From Pseudomonadota bacterium (GTDB taxonomy: Bacteria > Pseudomonadota > Alphaproteobacteria > UBA2136 > JAPKEQ01): a DNA stretch of 57,072 bases. The translations under genes and the position numbers were made by a program. A model generated the notes under the pieces. The model searched no databases. It had not been told where the DNA came from and saw only the letters and a program-made list of their open reading frames with translations. Shown here piece by piece: positions 8,563 to 15,986 of this stretch. How positions within the stretch are numbered: position 1 is the stretch's first letter; each line of letters begins with the position of its first letter. The stretch spans positions 1-57,072 of the forward strand of contig JAYZXF010000015.1 of the NCBI GenBank assembly GCA_036141575.1, in the 5' to 3' direction.

Positions 8563-8901
8563 ATGACTTATCAAGCACAAGTGAAAGACACGTTCAGAAT
8601 CATTAGCAAGATGCTTCGTGAAGCATTTGGCTATCTGGTCACTCTTTTGCTTCTGGCAGTTCTTGTGGGCACTGCTGTGGCGTTTATGGAGGTTTCTTCA
8701 TGGACGTTTATAGAGGCCTTTAGGGTGACGATCTCTATTGGGTGCATCATGATTATTGGCGGCGGCTATATGATCGGTTGCATGTGCCTGGCTGTGACAG
8801 CCTTTGACCGGAACGCCCCATCCCACCGTGGTGTCAACCATATTGGGGGGTGGCTCGGCGTGATTGGCTTCTTGAGCCCTTTGACGCTGTATCTGCTCTG
8901 A
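8563..8901 (+). CDS. small membrane protein of unknown function
   Basis: 112 residues from the ATG at 8563, with GGAG nine bases upstream; an upstream in-frame ATG at 8500 lacks a ribosome site. Three hydrophobic segments (about 24-42, 52-78 and 95-112) make it an integral membrane protein with a short positively charged N-terminus, which suggests the N-terminus is cytosolic. Family not recognised. Followed immediately by a TCGA motif and a strong terminator, so transcription ends here. Confidence 0.75.
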   Translation: MTYQAQVKDTFRIISKMLREAFGYLVTLLLLAVLVGTAVAFMEVSSWTFIEAFRVTISIGCIMIIGGGYMIGCMCLAVTAFDRNAPSHRGVNHIGGWLGVIGFLSPLTLYLL

Positions 8902-8907
8902 AAATCG

Positions 8908-8943
8908 AAAACACCCCGCTATTGGCGGGGTGTTTGCTTTTTT
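8908..8943 (+). terminator. intrinsic terminator
   Basis: 11-bp stem AAACACCCCGC/GCGGGGTGTTT (8908-8918 with 8925-8935) and a T-rich tail. Confidence 0.9.
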
Positions 8944-9046
8944 TAGAAGGCTACTACACCCCAAAAAGTGCTGATCGCAATTGCTCTAGTTCTGCCTCTG
9001 GCTGTTGGTGCTGACGTTGGCCGTTTGATGTGTAGAAAAATTAAAA

Positions 9047-9064
9047 CCCCCTCGGTTGAGGGGG
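9047..9064 (-). terminator. terminator of the tRNA-Cys/tRNA-Asn transcript
   Basis: 7-bp stem CCCCCTC/GAGGGGG (9047-9053 with 9058-9064), T-rich on the minus-strand 3' side, directly downstream of tRNA-Asn. Confidence 0.8.
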
Positions 9065-9071
9065 ATTTAAA

Positions 9072-9147
9072 TGGCTCCGATGACAGGACTCGAACCTGTG
9101 ACCCAATGATTAACAGTCATTTGCTCTACCAACTGAGCTACATCGGA
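9072..9147 (-). tRNA. tRNA-Asn (GTT)
   Basis: On the minus strand a full cloverleaf: acceptor TCCGATG/CATCGGA, D arm with GCTCAGTTGGTAGAGC, anticodon GTT in the CTGTTAA loop, T arm with GGTTCGAGTCC, discriminator G and an encoded CCA. 76 bases including CCA. It lies downstream of tRNA-Cys and shares its promoter and terminator. Confidence 0.97.
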
Positions 9148-9190
9148 ACAATATTTTGTATCCCTTGGCTTCCTTAAGTTGTGAAACCAA

Positions 9191-9265
9191 TGGAGGCCGG
9201 AGTGGGATTCGAACCCACGCATGGCGGATTTGCAGTCCGCAGCGTTACCACTTCGCCATCCGGCC
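9191..9265 (-). tRNA. tRNA-Cys (GCA)
   Basis: On the minus strand: acceptor GGCCGGA/TCCGGCC, anticodon GCA in the CTGCAAA loop, T arm with GGTTCGAATCC, discriminator T and an encoded CCA. 75 bases. It is the first gene of a two-tRNA operon. Confidence 0.97.
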
Positions 9266-9283
9266 TGTGGGTTACGAGGAATA

Positions 9284-9312
9284 CTTTTATCTAAACTCTC
9301 TGTATACGTCAA
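9284..9312 (-). promoter_or_regulatory. promoter of the tRNA-Cys/tRNA-Asn operon
   Basis: On the minus strand: TTGACG (9312-9307), exactly 17 bases, TAAAAG (9289-9284), ending 18 bases before the first base of tRNA-Cys. The same two hexamers at the same spacing precede tRNA-Thr at 48861-48889. Confidence 0.8.
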
Positions 9313-9663
9313 TGGGGAATATGAAAAAAAATCACATTAGTTTTCTCCTGACAGTTTTTTCAGGAAATGGTTAAGGGGGCTTGTTTGTGGGCATTTTAAT
9401 TTCTGACAGTTGTCTGACAGGTTTGAAATATAAAGGAAAAGCTTGAAAAACTAGGGGTTTTGGAGTGCTTTTTAGAGGGGGGGAGTGGTGTGCAAGTCTG
9501 CAACAGGGATGTAATAGTTTGTTACGAAAAACATAATAATTTGACTCTTCGGAGTCGGAAAAAGATGCACATGGGAGATATGAATGTGTTATTCTCTCTA
9601 GTGCACATATGTGTCGAACAGGTAGGTGAGACACGTGCCAAAAATAACGAAAGGAAAATCGCG
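9313..9663. other. gene-free region upstream of the secreted-protein array
   Basis: No convincing gene. It holds a repeated TCTGACAG (near 9401-9420), a small GACTC-TTCG-GAGTC hairpin near 9544-9557, and a 5' leader just before the 9664 gene. The leader's GTGTTAY(Y)CT, GTGCACA and GAGACA(C/A)GTGCC blocks recur upstream of the second copy of the array, so the promoter/leader was duplicated with the gene. Confidence 0.5.
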
Positions 9664-10212
9664 ATGAAACTCATGAAGCTACTTTCTGCTACGTGTGCTG
9701 GTGTAATGGCAGCCGCGTCAGCACAGGCAGCAACGCAAGGTATTGCAGGCCCAACATCTACGGGTACCCTTGCTGTAACAATGGACATTCTTGAAGAAGT
9801 AAAAATTAGTAACCTAGCGGATATCGCTCTTGGTCAGTATGTACCAGGTGGTGGTGACCTTACAGGTACTTCTCCAGTATGTGTTTACTATAACAACGCA
9901 AACCAATACGACATCACACCGACGTCTGCAAACTCTGCAGGTCCTGGTTACCAGCTTAACCTTGGTGCTGATAACGTAGCGTACACTGGTGAATTCCAGA
10001 ACGACCGTGTTGGTGCTGGTGCCTTTACGGCATTTAACGAAACAACAGTGTACACTGTAAACACTGCAACAACGACAGATGATGACTGTGTAACTGCGAC
10101 TGACAGTACGTCTACTCTGCGTGTGCGTGTAACAGATACTGGTTCACCACTTCCTGTGGCGAACGGTTCGTACTCAGATACAATTACGCTTGTAGTGGTT
10201 CCAAACCCGTAA
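9664..10212 (+). CDS. secreted 182-residue beta-rich protein, array copy 1
   Basis: Starts at the ATG preceded by AAAGGAAA; a longer in-frame start upstream would destroy the signal peptide. Sec signal peptide with cleavage likely after ASAQA (residue 22). The mature 160 residues are Thr/Asn/Gly/Asp-rich and beta-strand-like, with two cysteines (Cys73 and Cys142) that could form one disulphide. The strand pattern TGTLAVTMDILEEVKISN near the mature N-terminus followed by YDITPTSAN resembles spore-coat-U/DUF4402-type pilin-like domains, but this is only a resemblance. Two further copies follow; this copy is closest to the third (about 85% identical by eye). Likely a surface or extracellular structural subunit. 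Confidence 0.85.
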   Translation: MKLMKLLSATCAGVMAAASAQAATQGIAGPTSTGTLAVTMDILEEVKISNLADIALGQYVPGGGDLTGTSPVCVYYNNANQYDITPTSANSAGPGYQLNLGADNVAYTGEFQNDRVGAGAFTAFNETTVYTVNTATTTDDDCVTATDSTSTLRVRVTDTGSPLPVANGSYSDTITLVVVPNP

Positions 10213-10237
10213 GCTAAGATTTGTACATGTCTGAAAG

Positions 10238-10261
10238 GGCCCCGCATGGCGGGGCCTTTTT
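10238..10261 (+). terminator. intrinsic terminator
   Basis: 8-bp stem GGCCCCGC/GCGGGGCC (10238-10245 with 10249-10256) and a T run. Confidence 0.9.
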
Positions 10262-10427
10262 ACTAAAAACCCCTATCATTCCACGAGTTATAATTTTTCT
10301 CTGATAGATTCAAAATATAGGCATTAACTTTGCAAGTAAAACGCGAAGTATGTGTTACCCTATACAGGTGCACAGATAGATCGAGCAGGTACGCGAGACA
10401 AGTGCCACAATAATAAAAGGAATCGCG

Positions 10428-10976
10428 ATGAACGTCATGAAGACATTTTCTGCGACATGCGCCAGCGTTATGGCTGCTGCATCCGCTCAAGCTGCTACCC
10501 AAGGAGTAGCCGGTCAAACATCTACAGGTACTCTTGCCGTAACAATGGATGTTCTTGAAGAAGTTAAAGTGAGTAATCTTATTGATATGAACCTTGCCCA
10601 GTATGTTCCCGGCGGTGGCGACGTCGTTGGAACGTCTCCAGCTTGTGTGTTCTATAACAATGCAACTCAATATGATATTACAGCTACGTCTGCCAATTCA
10701 GCTGGTCCGGGTTACCAGATGAACCTTGGTGCAAATAATATTCCTTACGGACTAGAATACCGTAATGATGCTCTGGGTGCAGGTGCGTACTCAAATATGA
10801 ACGAAACCGTGACCTATACTGTAACCACAGCCACAACAACAGATGATGACTGTATTACTGCTGGTGGTGACACGTCTGATATTCGCGTAACGGTAACAGA
10901 TACAGGTTCACCGCTAGGTGTTCCAAACGGAACCTACACAGATACAATCACGTTTGTGGTTCAGCCAAATCCATAA
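10428..10976 (+). CDS. secreted 182-residue beta-rich protein, array copy 2
   Basis: Same length and layout as the copies on either side: signal peptide ending ASAQA, mature start ATQG, two cysteines at equivalent positions, C-terminal VVQPNP. It is the most diverged of the three (roughly 70% identical by eye to copy 1), with changes such as NLIDMNLAQY for NLADIALGQY. ATG preceded by AAAGGAA. The 60 bases upstream align with those upstream of copy 1, including GTGCACA and GAGACAAGTGCC, so each copy has its own promoter/leader and terminator. Function unknown; a structural subunit is inferred from the architecture. Confidence 0.85.
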   Translation: MNVMKTFSATCASVMAAASAQAATQGVAGQTSTGTLAVTMDVLEEVKVSNLIDMNLAQYVPGGGDVVGTSPACVFYNNATQYDITATSANSAGPGYQMNLGANNIPYGLEYRNDALGAGAYSNMNETVTYTVTTATTTDDDCITAGGDTSDIRVTVTDTGSPLGVPNGTYTDTITFVVQPNP

Positions 10977-10997
10977 AATATTTTTTATTTTACGAAG

Positions 10998-11020
10998 GCC
11001 CTGATTTTCAGGGCTTTTTT
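10998..11020 (+). terminator. intrinsic terminator
   Basis: 7-bp stem GCCCTGA/TCAGGGC (10998-11004 with 11008-11014) followed by six T. Confidence 0.85.
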
Positions 11021-11195
11021 CGTATGCAAAGTTTGAGGAAGAGGGAAAAACTTAAGGCGGGTCTATGGTTTTGGCATTTAACGTGCAAGTGATTCTGCAA
11101 ATGAGTATATCGCTCTCTTTCGGAGCTTTATGTTTTGGGTATCAGACATGTAGGTCAGTGCCTTGAATAAATAACAATAATAAGGAAATGCAATC

Positions 11196-11744
11196 ATGAA
11201 ATTTATGAAGCTACTTTCTGCGACATGCGCTGGTGTGATGGCTGCTGCTTCTGCACAAGCTGCTACTCAGGGTACTGCAGGTCCTACTTCTACAGGTACT
11301 ATTGCTGTGACAATGGATATCCTTGAGGAAGTAAAGATCAGTAACCTTGTAGATATCGCGCTTGGTCAGTACGTACCTGGTGGTGGTAACCTTACGGGTA
11401 CAACGCCAGTATGTGTGTACTATAACAACGCAACTCAGTACGACATTGCCCCAACATCTGCAAACTCTGCAGGTCCTGGTTACCAGCTTAACCTTGGTGC
11501 GGACAACGTTGCTTACAACGCTGAATACCAGAACGACCGTCTAGGTGCGGGTGCGTTTACAGCCTTCGATGATGGTTCAACGTACACAGTGAACACAGCA
11601 ACAACTACGGATGATGACTGTGTAACTGCGACTGGTGATACATCTACAATTCGTGTAACAGTAACGGATACAGGTTCACCTCTTGGTGTAGCTAACGGTT
11701 CTTACTCTGACACGATTACGCTTGTGGTTACTCCAAACCCGTAA
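11196..11744 (+). CDS. secreted 182-residue beta-rich protein, array copy 3
   Basis: Third tandem copy, same 182-residue length. MKFMKLLSATCAG signal peptide with cleavage after ASAQA, the paired cysteines conserved, and only about 25 differences from copy 1 by eye. ATG preceded by AAGGAAA. The promoter region is less similar to those of copies 1 and 2, keeping mainly GGTCAGTGCC. High similarity between the outer copies, with a more diverged middle copy, suggests gene conversion or a later duplication skipping the middle gene. Confidence 0.85.
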   Translation: MKFMKLLSATCAGVMAAASAQAATQGTAGPTSTGTIAVTMDILEEVKISNLVDIALGQYVPGGGNLTGTTPVCVYYNNATQYDIAPTSANSAGPGYQLNLGADNVAYNAEYQNDRLGAGAFTAFDDGSTYTVNTATTTDDDCVTATGDTSTIRVTVTDTGSPLGVANGSYSDTITLVVTPNP

Positions 11745-11766
11745 GCTGAACTGTACATGTTAAAAG

Positions 11767-11788
11767 GCCCCGCAACGCGGGGCTTTTT
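11767..11788. terminator. bidirectional terminator
   Basis: 7-bp stem GCCCCGC/GCGGGGC (11767-11773 with 11777-11783), with T runs on both strands; between convergent genes. Confidence 0.9.
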
Positions 11789-11795
11789 GCATGGG

Positions 11796-12959
11796 TTAAA
11801 GAGAGTGGAGAATGTCGCTCAGCGCGCTCACATCTGCACTTGTGTGATAGATACCAAACCCAAAGCGAATGCGTTCACCACGTACATCAGTCAGAATATT
11901 TTGCTCTTTGAGCTTTTGGTATAGTTCTGGGCTGTTCGGGCTTTCATAGGTGAGGAACTGCCCTGTGTGCTCTCCTGGAACGTTAACCAGCTTGCCGAGG
12001 TTAATGTTATGAGTCTCCTTTACAAACTGCTCCTGAAGTTCTTGTGTATAGGTTCTGGCAGTTTGTGGCGTGATGCCTTGCTCGTCCATCCACTTAAATA
12101 CGCTGCGCATACGGTATAGGCCCGATGGATCAAATGTAGCGCCCATAAAACGCATACCGCCTTCGGCATAAGGGACTTCAGTTTTGTTCTGTTGAGCTTG
12201 GAGTGTACCAAAGGATGCGTACCAACCGGTGTTGCGTGGTCTCATACCATAGCTATTGGGGCAGTACATAAAGCAACAGCCTTCACCGCTCATGGCGTAT
12301 TTGTAACCACCAGAAAGGAAGAAAGCGCGGTCTTTAAACGGGGTCCAGTCGATCGGCAGGGCCATAAAGCTATGGTAGCCATCAATCACCACAAATGTCT
12401 CGCTGTCATTAATAGCGCCAATAATGCCTTCAAGGTCTTGCATGATGTAACCACTGTTAAAGAGGGTGTGGCTGAGAAAGACCATATCAGCCTTTTGCGT
12501 TTGAAGCGTTTCTTTGAGGCGAGTTTCGTAGGTGTCAAACGGCTCTGATGGTACTTGTATCCATTTGACTTTGCTCTCTTCTTGTAGGCGTGTCATTTGG
12601 CGATTAAAGCTATGGAATTCGCTATCTGAAGAAATAATGGTTGGGTTTTCTGGCAGGCAAGAGAGAAGCCTGTTGACCAGTTCATGTGTATTGGGTGCAA
12701 AGCAGATGTTGGAGCTGTTAGCTTCATTTAACCCTATGCGCTTCGCGATGCCTTTTTGTACGTCTGGCACAATGCTGCCAAATACCGTATCCCATTTATC
12801 ATCAAGGTTTACGGCCGCATCCTGCCAAGCTTGCTTTTGGCCTGCAAGGCTTGCATCAGGCCATGGGTGATGGCTATGGGCAGCAAAATGGCTGGTATGC
12901 CCAGAAGCCGTTTTGTGATGCTTAAGGGAGAGGCTAAAGTGTTCTGCAAAGTTACCCAT
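11796..12959 (-). CDS. kynureninase-like PLP enzyme (aminotransferase class V fold)
   Basis: 387 residues. The frame opens earlier, inside the upstream gene, but the ATG at 12959 overlaps the tryptophan dioxygenase stop (ATGGGTAA) and gives the expected N-terminus. Fold-type I PLP enzyme: the Schiff-base lysine is in SGGYKYAMSGEG, VIDGYHSFMALP carries the PLP-contacting Asp and His, NTGWYASFG follows, and C-terminal RGERIRFGFGIYH holds an arginine likely to bind substrate carboxylate. Kynureninase hydrolyses kynurenine to anthranilate and alanine. Overlap with tryptophan dioxygenase supports that role; sequence alone would only give class V aminotransferase. No kynurenine formamidase gene is adjacent. 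Confidence 0.8.
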   Translation of the reverse strand: MGNFAEHFSLSLKHHKTASGHTSHFAAHSHHPWPDASLAGQKQAWQDAAVNLDDKWDTVFGSIVPDVQKGIAKRIGLNEANSSNICFAPNTHELVNRLLSCLPENPTIISSDSEFHSFNRQMTRLQEESKVKWIQVPSEPFDTYETRLKETLQTQKADMVFLSHTLFNSGYIMQDLEGIIGAINDSETFVVIDGYHSFMALPIDWTPFKDRAFFLSGGYKYAMSGEGCCFMYCPNSYGMRPRNTGWYASFGTLQAQQNKTEVPYAEGGMRFMGATFDPSGLYRMRSVFKWMDEQGITPQTARTYTQELQEQFVKETHNINLGKLVNVPGEHTGQFLTYESPNSPELYQKLKEQNILTDVRGERIRFGFGIYHTSADVSALSDILHSL

Positions 12960-14040
12960 AAACAAAGCCCATTTCTTTTTGTACGTGCTCAGGCAGGGTT
13001 GGAAGGCTTCTGCGTGGAATGAAGAATGTTGAAATTTCAAACAGTTCGGGGAAGAACTTGAGCTTCTCAGCACCTTCACGTAGGTAGTCATGCCCGCTTG
13101 AGCCACCGGTACCAATGCGTTGACCAATAATACGGCGCGCCATCAGCATGTGGCGGTAGCGCCAAAGCGTGAAGGTTTGGTCAATATCCATTAGCGCCGT
13201 TAGGAAGCGGTGAGGCAGGTGTAAAATCGGCTCGTCTCTATACAGGTGAATCAGCATAGAGGCTTGCAAAGCGCTATGTGTAAATGTGCGGCGGCCTTCT
13301 TTCACCATGTTTTCATGTGAAGATTTATCAAAGATCGTCATAAAGGCATCTTTGGTTGTTTTAAGGCGCTTGAGTTCACGGTCTCTGCGCTCTTCATCCA
13401 GAGTATCGTTGGTTTGAATGCTCGCTTCATCTTGTTTGAACATGCTTTCAGCAGCACTTTGGTATTCGCCCCAGAAGTCAAAATCTTGCATATTGAGGAA
13501 AGGCATACGGCTGAGCCAGTCATTTACAAGCTCAAGTAGGCTTGGGGAGTTGAGGGATTCTTGTACGCGCTTTTGTTCTGGCTCTTTAAGAGAGGCAATG
13601 TATGGCGTGTCGCCAAGTTGCACGCGGCGTTCAGGTTTCATGCCGAGGCGGTTTTCAATCATGCGGAACTGCCAACTTTGGAAGCCAGACGCAGGAATCA
13701 CGTAATCTCTAAATTCCATGAAGTCGAGCGGTGTCATGGTTTCAAGAACATCAAGTTGGCTGAGCATGAGCTTTTGGATTTTATGAACACGCTCAAGCAA
13801 GTGAGTGGCTTTACTAATATTACGCTCAGGGAGATCGTCACCTGTCATGAGGTGGCACACAGCATCGAGTTCAAATAGGATTTGCTTAAACCAAAGCTCG
13901 TAGGCTTGGTGGACAACAATAAACAGCATCTCATCATGGGCAGGGTTGCCAGCTTTGGCGCTTTCAGGCTCTTGTGCAGTTAAAATTTTATCGAGTTGCT
14001 CATAGGTATGATAATAGATGTTTTTATCTGCATTGCTCAT
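12952..14040 (-). CDS. tryptophan 2,3-dioxygenase
   Basis: 362 residues from the ATG at 14040, with AAGGA eight bases upstream; a TTG two codons earlier is too close to that site. Haem enzyme that opens the indole ring of L-tryptophan to give N-formylkynurenine. Family motifs: YHTYEQLDKIL, HQAYELWFKQILFELD with the active-site His, FRDYVIPASGFQSWQFR near 115-130, and the haem-ligand region LWRYRHMLMARRIIG followed by GTGGSSGHDYLR. It is longer than the approximately 285-residue Xanthomonas-type enzymes because of a middle insertion of charged helices. Translationally coupled to the downstream kynureninase-like gene by an 8-base overlap. Confidence 0.95.
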   Translation of the reverse strand: MSNADKNIYYHTYEQLDKILTAQEPESAKAGNPAHDEMLFIVVHQAYELWFKQILFELDAVCHLMTGDDLPERNISKATHLLERVHKIQKLMLSQLDVLETMTPLDFMEFRDYVIPASGFQSWQFRMIENRLGMKPERRVQLGDTPYIASLKEPEQKRVQESLNSPSLLELVNDWLSRMPFLNMQDFDFWGEYQSAAESMFKQDEASIQTNDTLDEERRDRELKRLKTTKDAFMTIFDKSSHENMVKEGRRTFTHSALQASMLIHLYRDEPILHLPHRFLTALMDIDQTFTLWRYRHMLMARRIIGQRIGTGGSSGHDYLREGAEKLKFFPELFEISTFFIPRRSLPTLPEHVQKEMGFVYG

Positions 14041-14068
14041 GCACAAAATCCTTATTTTATTGTCTGGC

Positions 14069-14168
14069 TTGCAAAAGTCTCAACCCTATCTTTTCCTTTT
14101 TTCAGCGCTTATGTATGGAGATATACACGGCACTTTTCAAAAAGAAATATCTAGGGGATATTTTGCAA
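14069..14168 (+). repeat. family B nested-hairpin element, copy B1
   Basis: Between divergent genes. Outer stem TTGCAAAA/TTTTGCAA (14069-14076 with 14161-14168), second stem CCCTA/TAGGG (14084-14088 with 14152-14156), and a central stem TGTAT/ATACA (14112-14116 with 14123-14127) inside the core GCGCTTATGTATG...ATACACGGCAC. The core resembles those of the elements at 34.0, 35.6 and 49.0 kb while the arms differ. Confidence 0.6.
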
Positions 14169-14280
14169 ACGCTTTTTATTAAGCCTTTTATTTTTACTTG
14201 GTCTGAAAAGAAAAGGCAAAATATTCTTGTGATGGAAAAGGTTGTGGTATACAACGTCTTCACACAAGAAAGGTTTAAGT

Positions 14281-15072
14281 ATGAGTTTCCGTCCAAAGCA
14301 TGAGCGTAAAGCAAAGCCACAAGGTGGTAAGTTTCACGGTAAAAAAGGCGCACCAAAGAAATCTGGTGGCGGTGGCAGTGGTACGTCATGGCTGATTGGT
14401 CGTCATGCGGTTGAGGCTGTGCTTGCGCAGGGGAAACGTGACGTGCTTGAGCTACTGGCAACAGACCAGCAAGCGGAATGGATTGAACACTACGGGTTCC
14501 GTCCTGTGATTTTGAAGAAGCAGGAGTTTGATAATAAGTTTGAAGGCCGTCCGCACCAAGGTGTAGCTGCACGTGTGGCGCCACTTCCTGAGCTGTTTAT
14601 TGAGGACGTTCTTGAGAGTGATGTACTTCTTGTTCTTGATCAAGTGACAGACCCGCATAACCTTGGTGCCTGTCTGCGTAGTGCTGATGCCTTTGGCTGT
14701 GGCGCTGTGCTTGTGCCAAGTTATAACAGTGCAGGTGTGAGTGATGTGGTTGCCAAAGCGGCAAGCGGTGCGCTTGAAACCGTTCCTCTTGTGCAGGCAG
14801 GTAACATGAACCGTGCTATTGAAAAGCTACAAAAAGCAGGCTTTTGGGTGGTTGGTCTTGCTGGTGAAGCAACTGAAACACTCAGTGAAAAGCGTCTAAC
14901 AGGTAAAATTGCACTGGTTATGGGCAGTGAAGGTGAGGGGATTCGCGATCTTGTTGCTAAAACATGTGATGACCTTGCTAAAATTCCTATGGTTGGAAGC
15001 GTTGAGTCCCTTAACGTATCAGTGAGTTCTGGTATTGCGCTTTATGAGGTGCAGCGTCAGCGTTCTTCCTAA
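14281..15072 (+). CDS. rlmB: SpoU-family rRNA 2'-O-methyltransferase, RlmB-like
   Basis: 263 residues from the ATG at 14281; the frame extends 13 codons upstream, but without a ribosome site. Basic Gly/Lys-rich N-terminal tail (about 1-36), then the SpoU substrate-binding domain starting SWLIGRHAVEAVLAQ, then the SPOUT knot domain: motif 1 VTDPHNLGACLRSADAFG, motif 2 VMGSEGEGIRDLV and motif 3 PMVGSVESLNVSVSSGIALYE. RlmB methylates the ribose of G2251 in 23S rRNA using S-adenosylmethionine. TrmH-family members with other targets look similar, but the HAVEAVL start is typical of RlmB. Monocistronic, divergent from tryptophan dioxygenase. Confidence 0.88.
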   Translation: MSFRPKHERKAKPQGGKFHGKKGAPKKSGGGGSGTSWLIGRHAVEAVLAQGKRDVLELLATDQQAEWIEHYGFRPVILKKQEFDNKFEGRPHQGVAARVAPLPELFIEDVLESDVLLVLDQVTDPHNLGACLRSADAFGCGAVLVPSYNSAGVSDVVAKAASGALETVPLVQAGNMNRAIEKLQKAGFWVVGLAGEATETLSEKRLTGKIALVMGSEGEGIRDLVAKTCDDLAKIPMVGSVESLNVSVSSGIALYEVQRQRSS

Positions 15073-15093
15073 AACATAATTTTCATTTTACAA

Positions 15094-15130
15094 AGGCGTA
15101 TATCCCCCTTTATAAAGGAGGCATACGCCT
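15094..15130. terminator. long hairpin, possible terminator
   Basis: 8-bp outer stem AGGCGTAT/ATACGCCT (15094-15101 with 15123-15130) enclosing a second palindrome CCTTTATAAAGG (15107-15118). It follows rlmB but lacks a clean T run, so termination is uncertain. Confidence 0.55.
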
Positions 15131-15160
15131 ATCTCGTTATTCTCTTTTTAGGAACATCTC

Positions 15161-15880
15161 ATGTATTGGGAAAGAATGTTTGATTCAACACTGTTTGTCA
15201 GTGTTGATATGGAGTCCGACGGGCCAACGCCCTATCGGAACAACCTTTTGTCATTGGGCGCAGTCGCCTATGTAACAGATACCTTTGTGGCCAATAGCCG
15301 CTGGGGGCTTAAATGCCGTGGCTTGCGTCGTCTGTCGAGCTTCTTTAGCGAAAATATTCGCCCGCAAAAAGGCGCGATGCCTGATGAAAATACCATGAAA
15401 AATTTCTGGTTTAAGGATGAGCATCATATGGCGCTCTATCAAGCTACACAAGATCGCCAAGTGCCCATTGAAGAAGGGATGGCGCGTTTGGTGCGATGGC
15501 TTGAAGATATACGCAGCATGGCAAGCTACCCAGCCGAAGTTGTGCCGGTGGCACGTCCTGGTGCCTTTGATTTTCGCTGGTTTAGTGATGCTTTTGCTAT
15601 GGCAGGTGTTGAAAACCCCTTTGGAAACACTGGTGTTGATATGCAGTCCTACTTGATGGGCTTGCGCCATGGGCAGCACTACCGTGATGCGAAAGCCTCC
15701 ACTTGGAAAGACTCTTGGGCAAACCCGCGTTATCCGCATACCCATATTGCGGTTGAAGATGCAGCCGCTCAAGGTGAAGTTTTCCGGAGTATGTATGAGG
15801 AAGGCATTAACCGCTGGCCTCGTTCGTATTTGGCACTCAGAAAACTGCGCAAACGCCGCTTGCTAGGCTATGAAGATTAA
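15161..15880 (+). CDS. DEDD-superfamily 3'-5' exonuclease-like protein
   Basis: 239 residues. Exonuclease fold: Exo I motif FVSVDMESDG (Asp16, Glu18), Exo II-like region around RPGAFDFRWF, and Exo III motif THIAVEDAAAQG with the His-x4-Asp spacing of DEDDh enzymes. Such enzymes remove 3' nucleotides from DNA or RNA with two metal ions. It lacks extra domains that would place it with DnaQ, RNase T or oligoribonuclease, and conserved AxxRPGAFDF is unusual, so the substrate is unknown. ATG preceded by AGGAA. A strong terminator follows; the stop codon overlaps TAATCGAT. Confidence 0.7.
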   Translation: MYWERMFDSTLFVSVDMESDGPTPYRNNLLSLGAVAYVTDTFVANSRWGLKCRGLRRLSSFFSENIRPQKGAMPDENTMKNFWFKDEHHMALYQATQDRQVPIEEGMARLVRWLEDIRSMASYPAEVVPVARPGAFDFRWFSDAFAMAGVENPFGNTGVDMQSYLMGLRHGQHYRDAKASTWKDSWANPRYPHTHIAVEDAAAQGEVFRSMYEEGINRWPRSYLALRKLRKRRLLGYED

Positions 15881-15888
15881 TCGATGAA

Positions 15889-15921
15889 GAAAACCCTCTC
15901 CTGATTAAGGAGAGGGTTTTT
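15889..15921 (+). terminator. intrinsic terminator
   Basis: About 13-bp stem AAAACCCTCTCCT/AGGAGAGGGTTTT with loop GATTA and a T tail. Confidence 0.9.
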
Positions 15922-15986
15922 GCTGAGGGAGTTTTTTTGTTAGCCTTCATAAGGATATAAGTGAGTGGTGTATAGGAGGTTACGAT

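Noticed and set aside
8968-9374. Open frames across the tRNA-Cys/tRNA-Asn region
   Set aside because: They translate tRNA genes and a terminator; no ribosome site or protein-like composition.
9460-9663. Longer start for secreted copy 1
   Set aside because: It would bury the signal peptide, and the other two copies start at the equivalent MK position.
12960-13127. Longer N-terminus for the kynureninase-like gene
   Set aside because: It would lie inside the dioxygenase gene in another frame, and the ATG at 12959 fits both overlap and family start.
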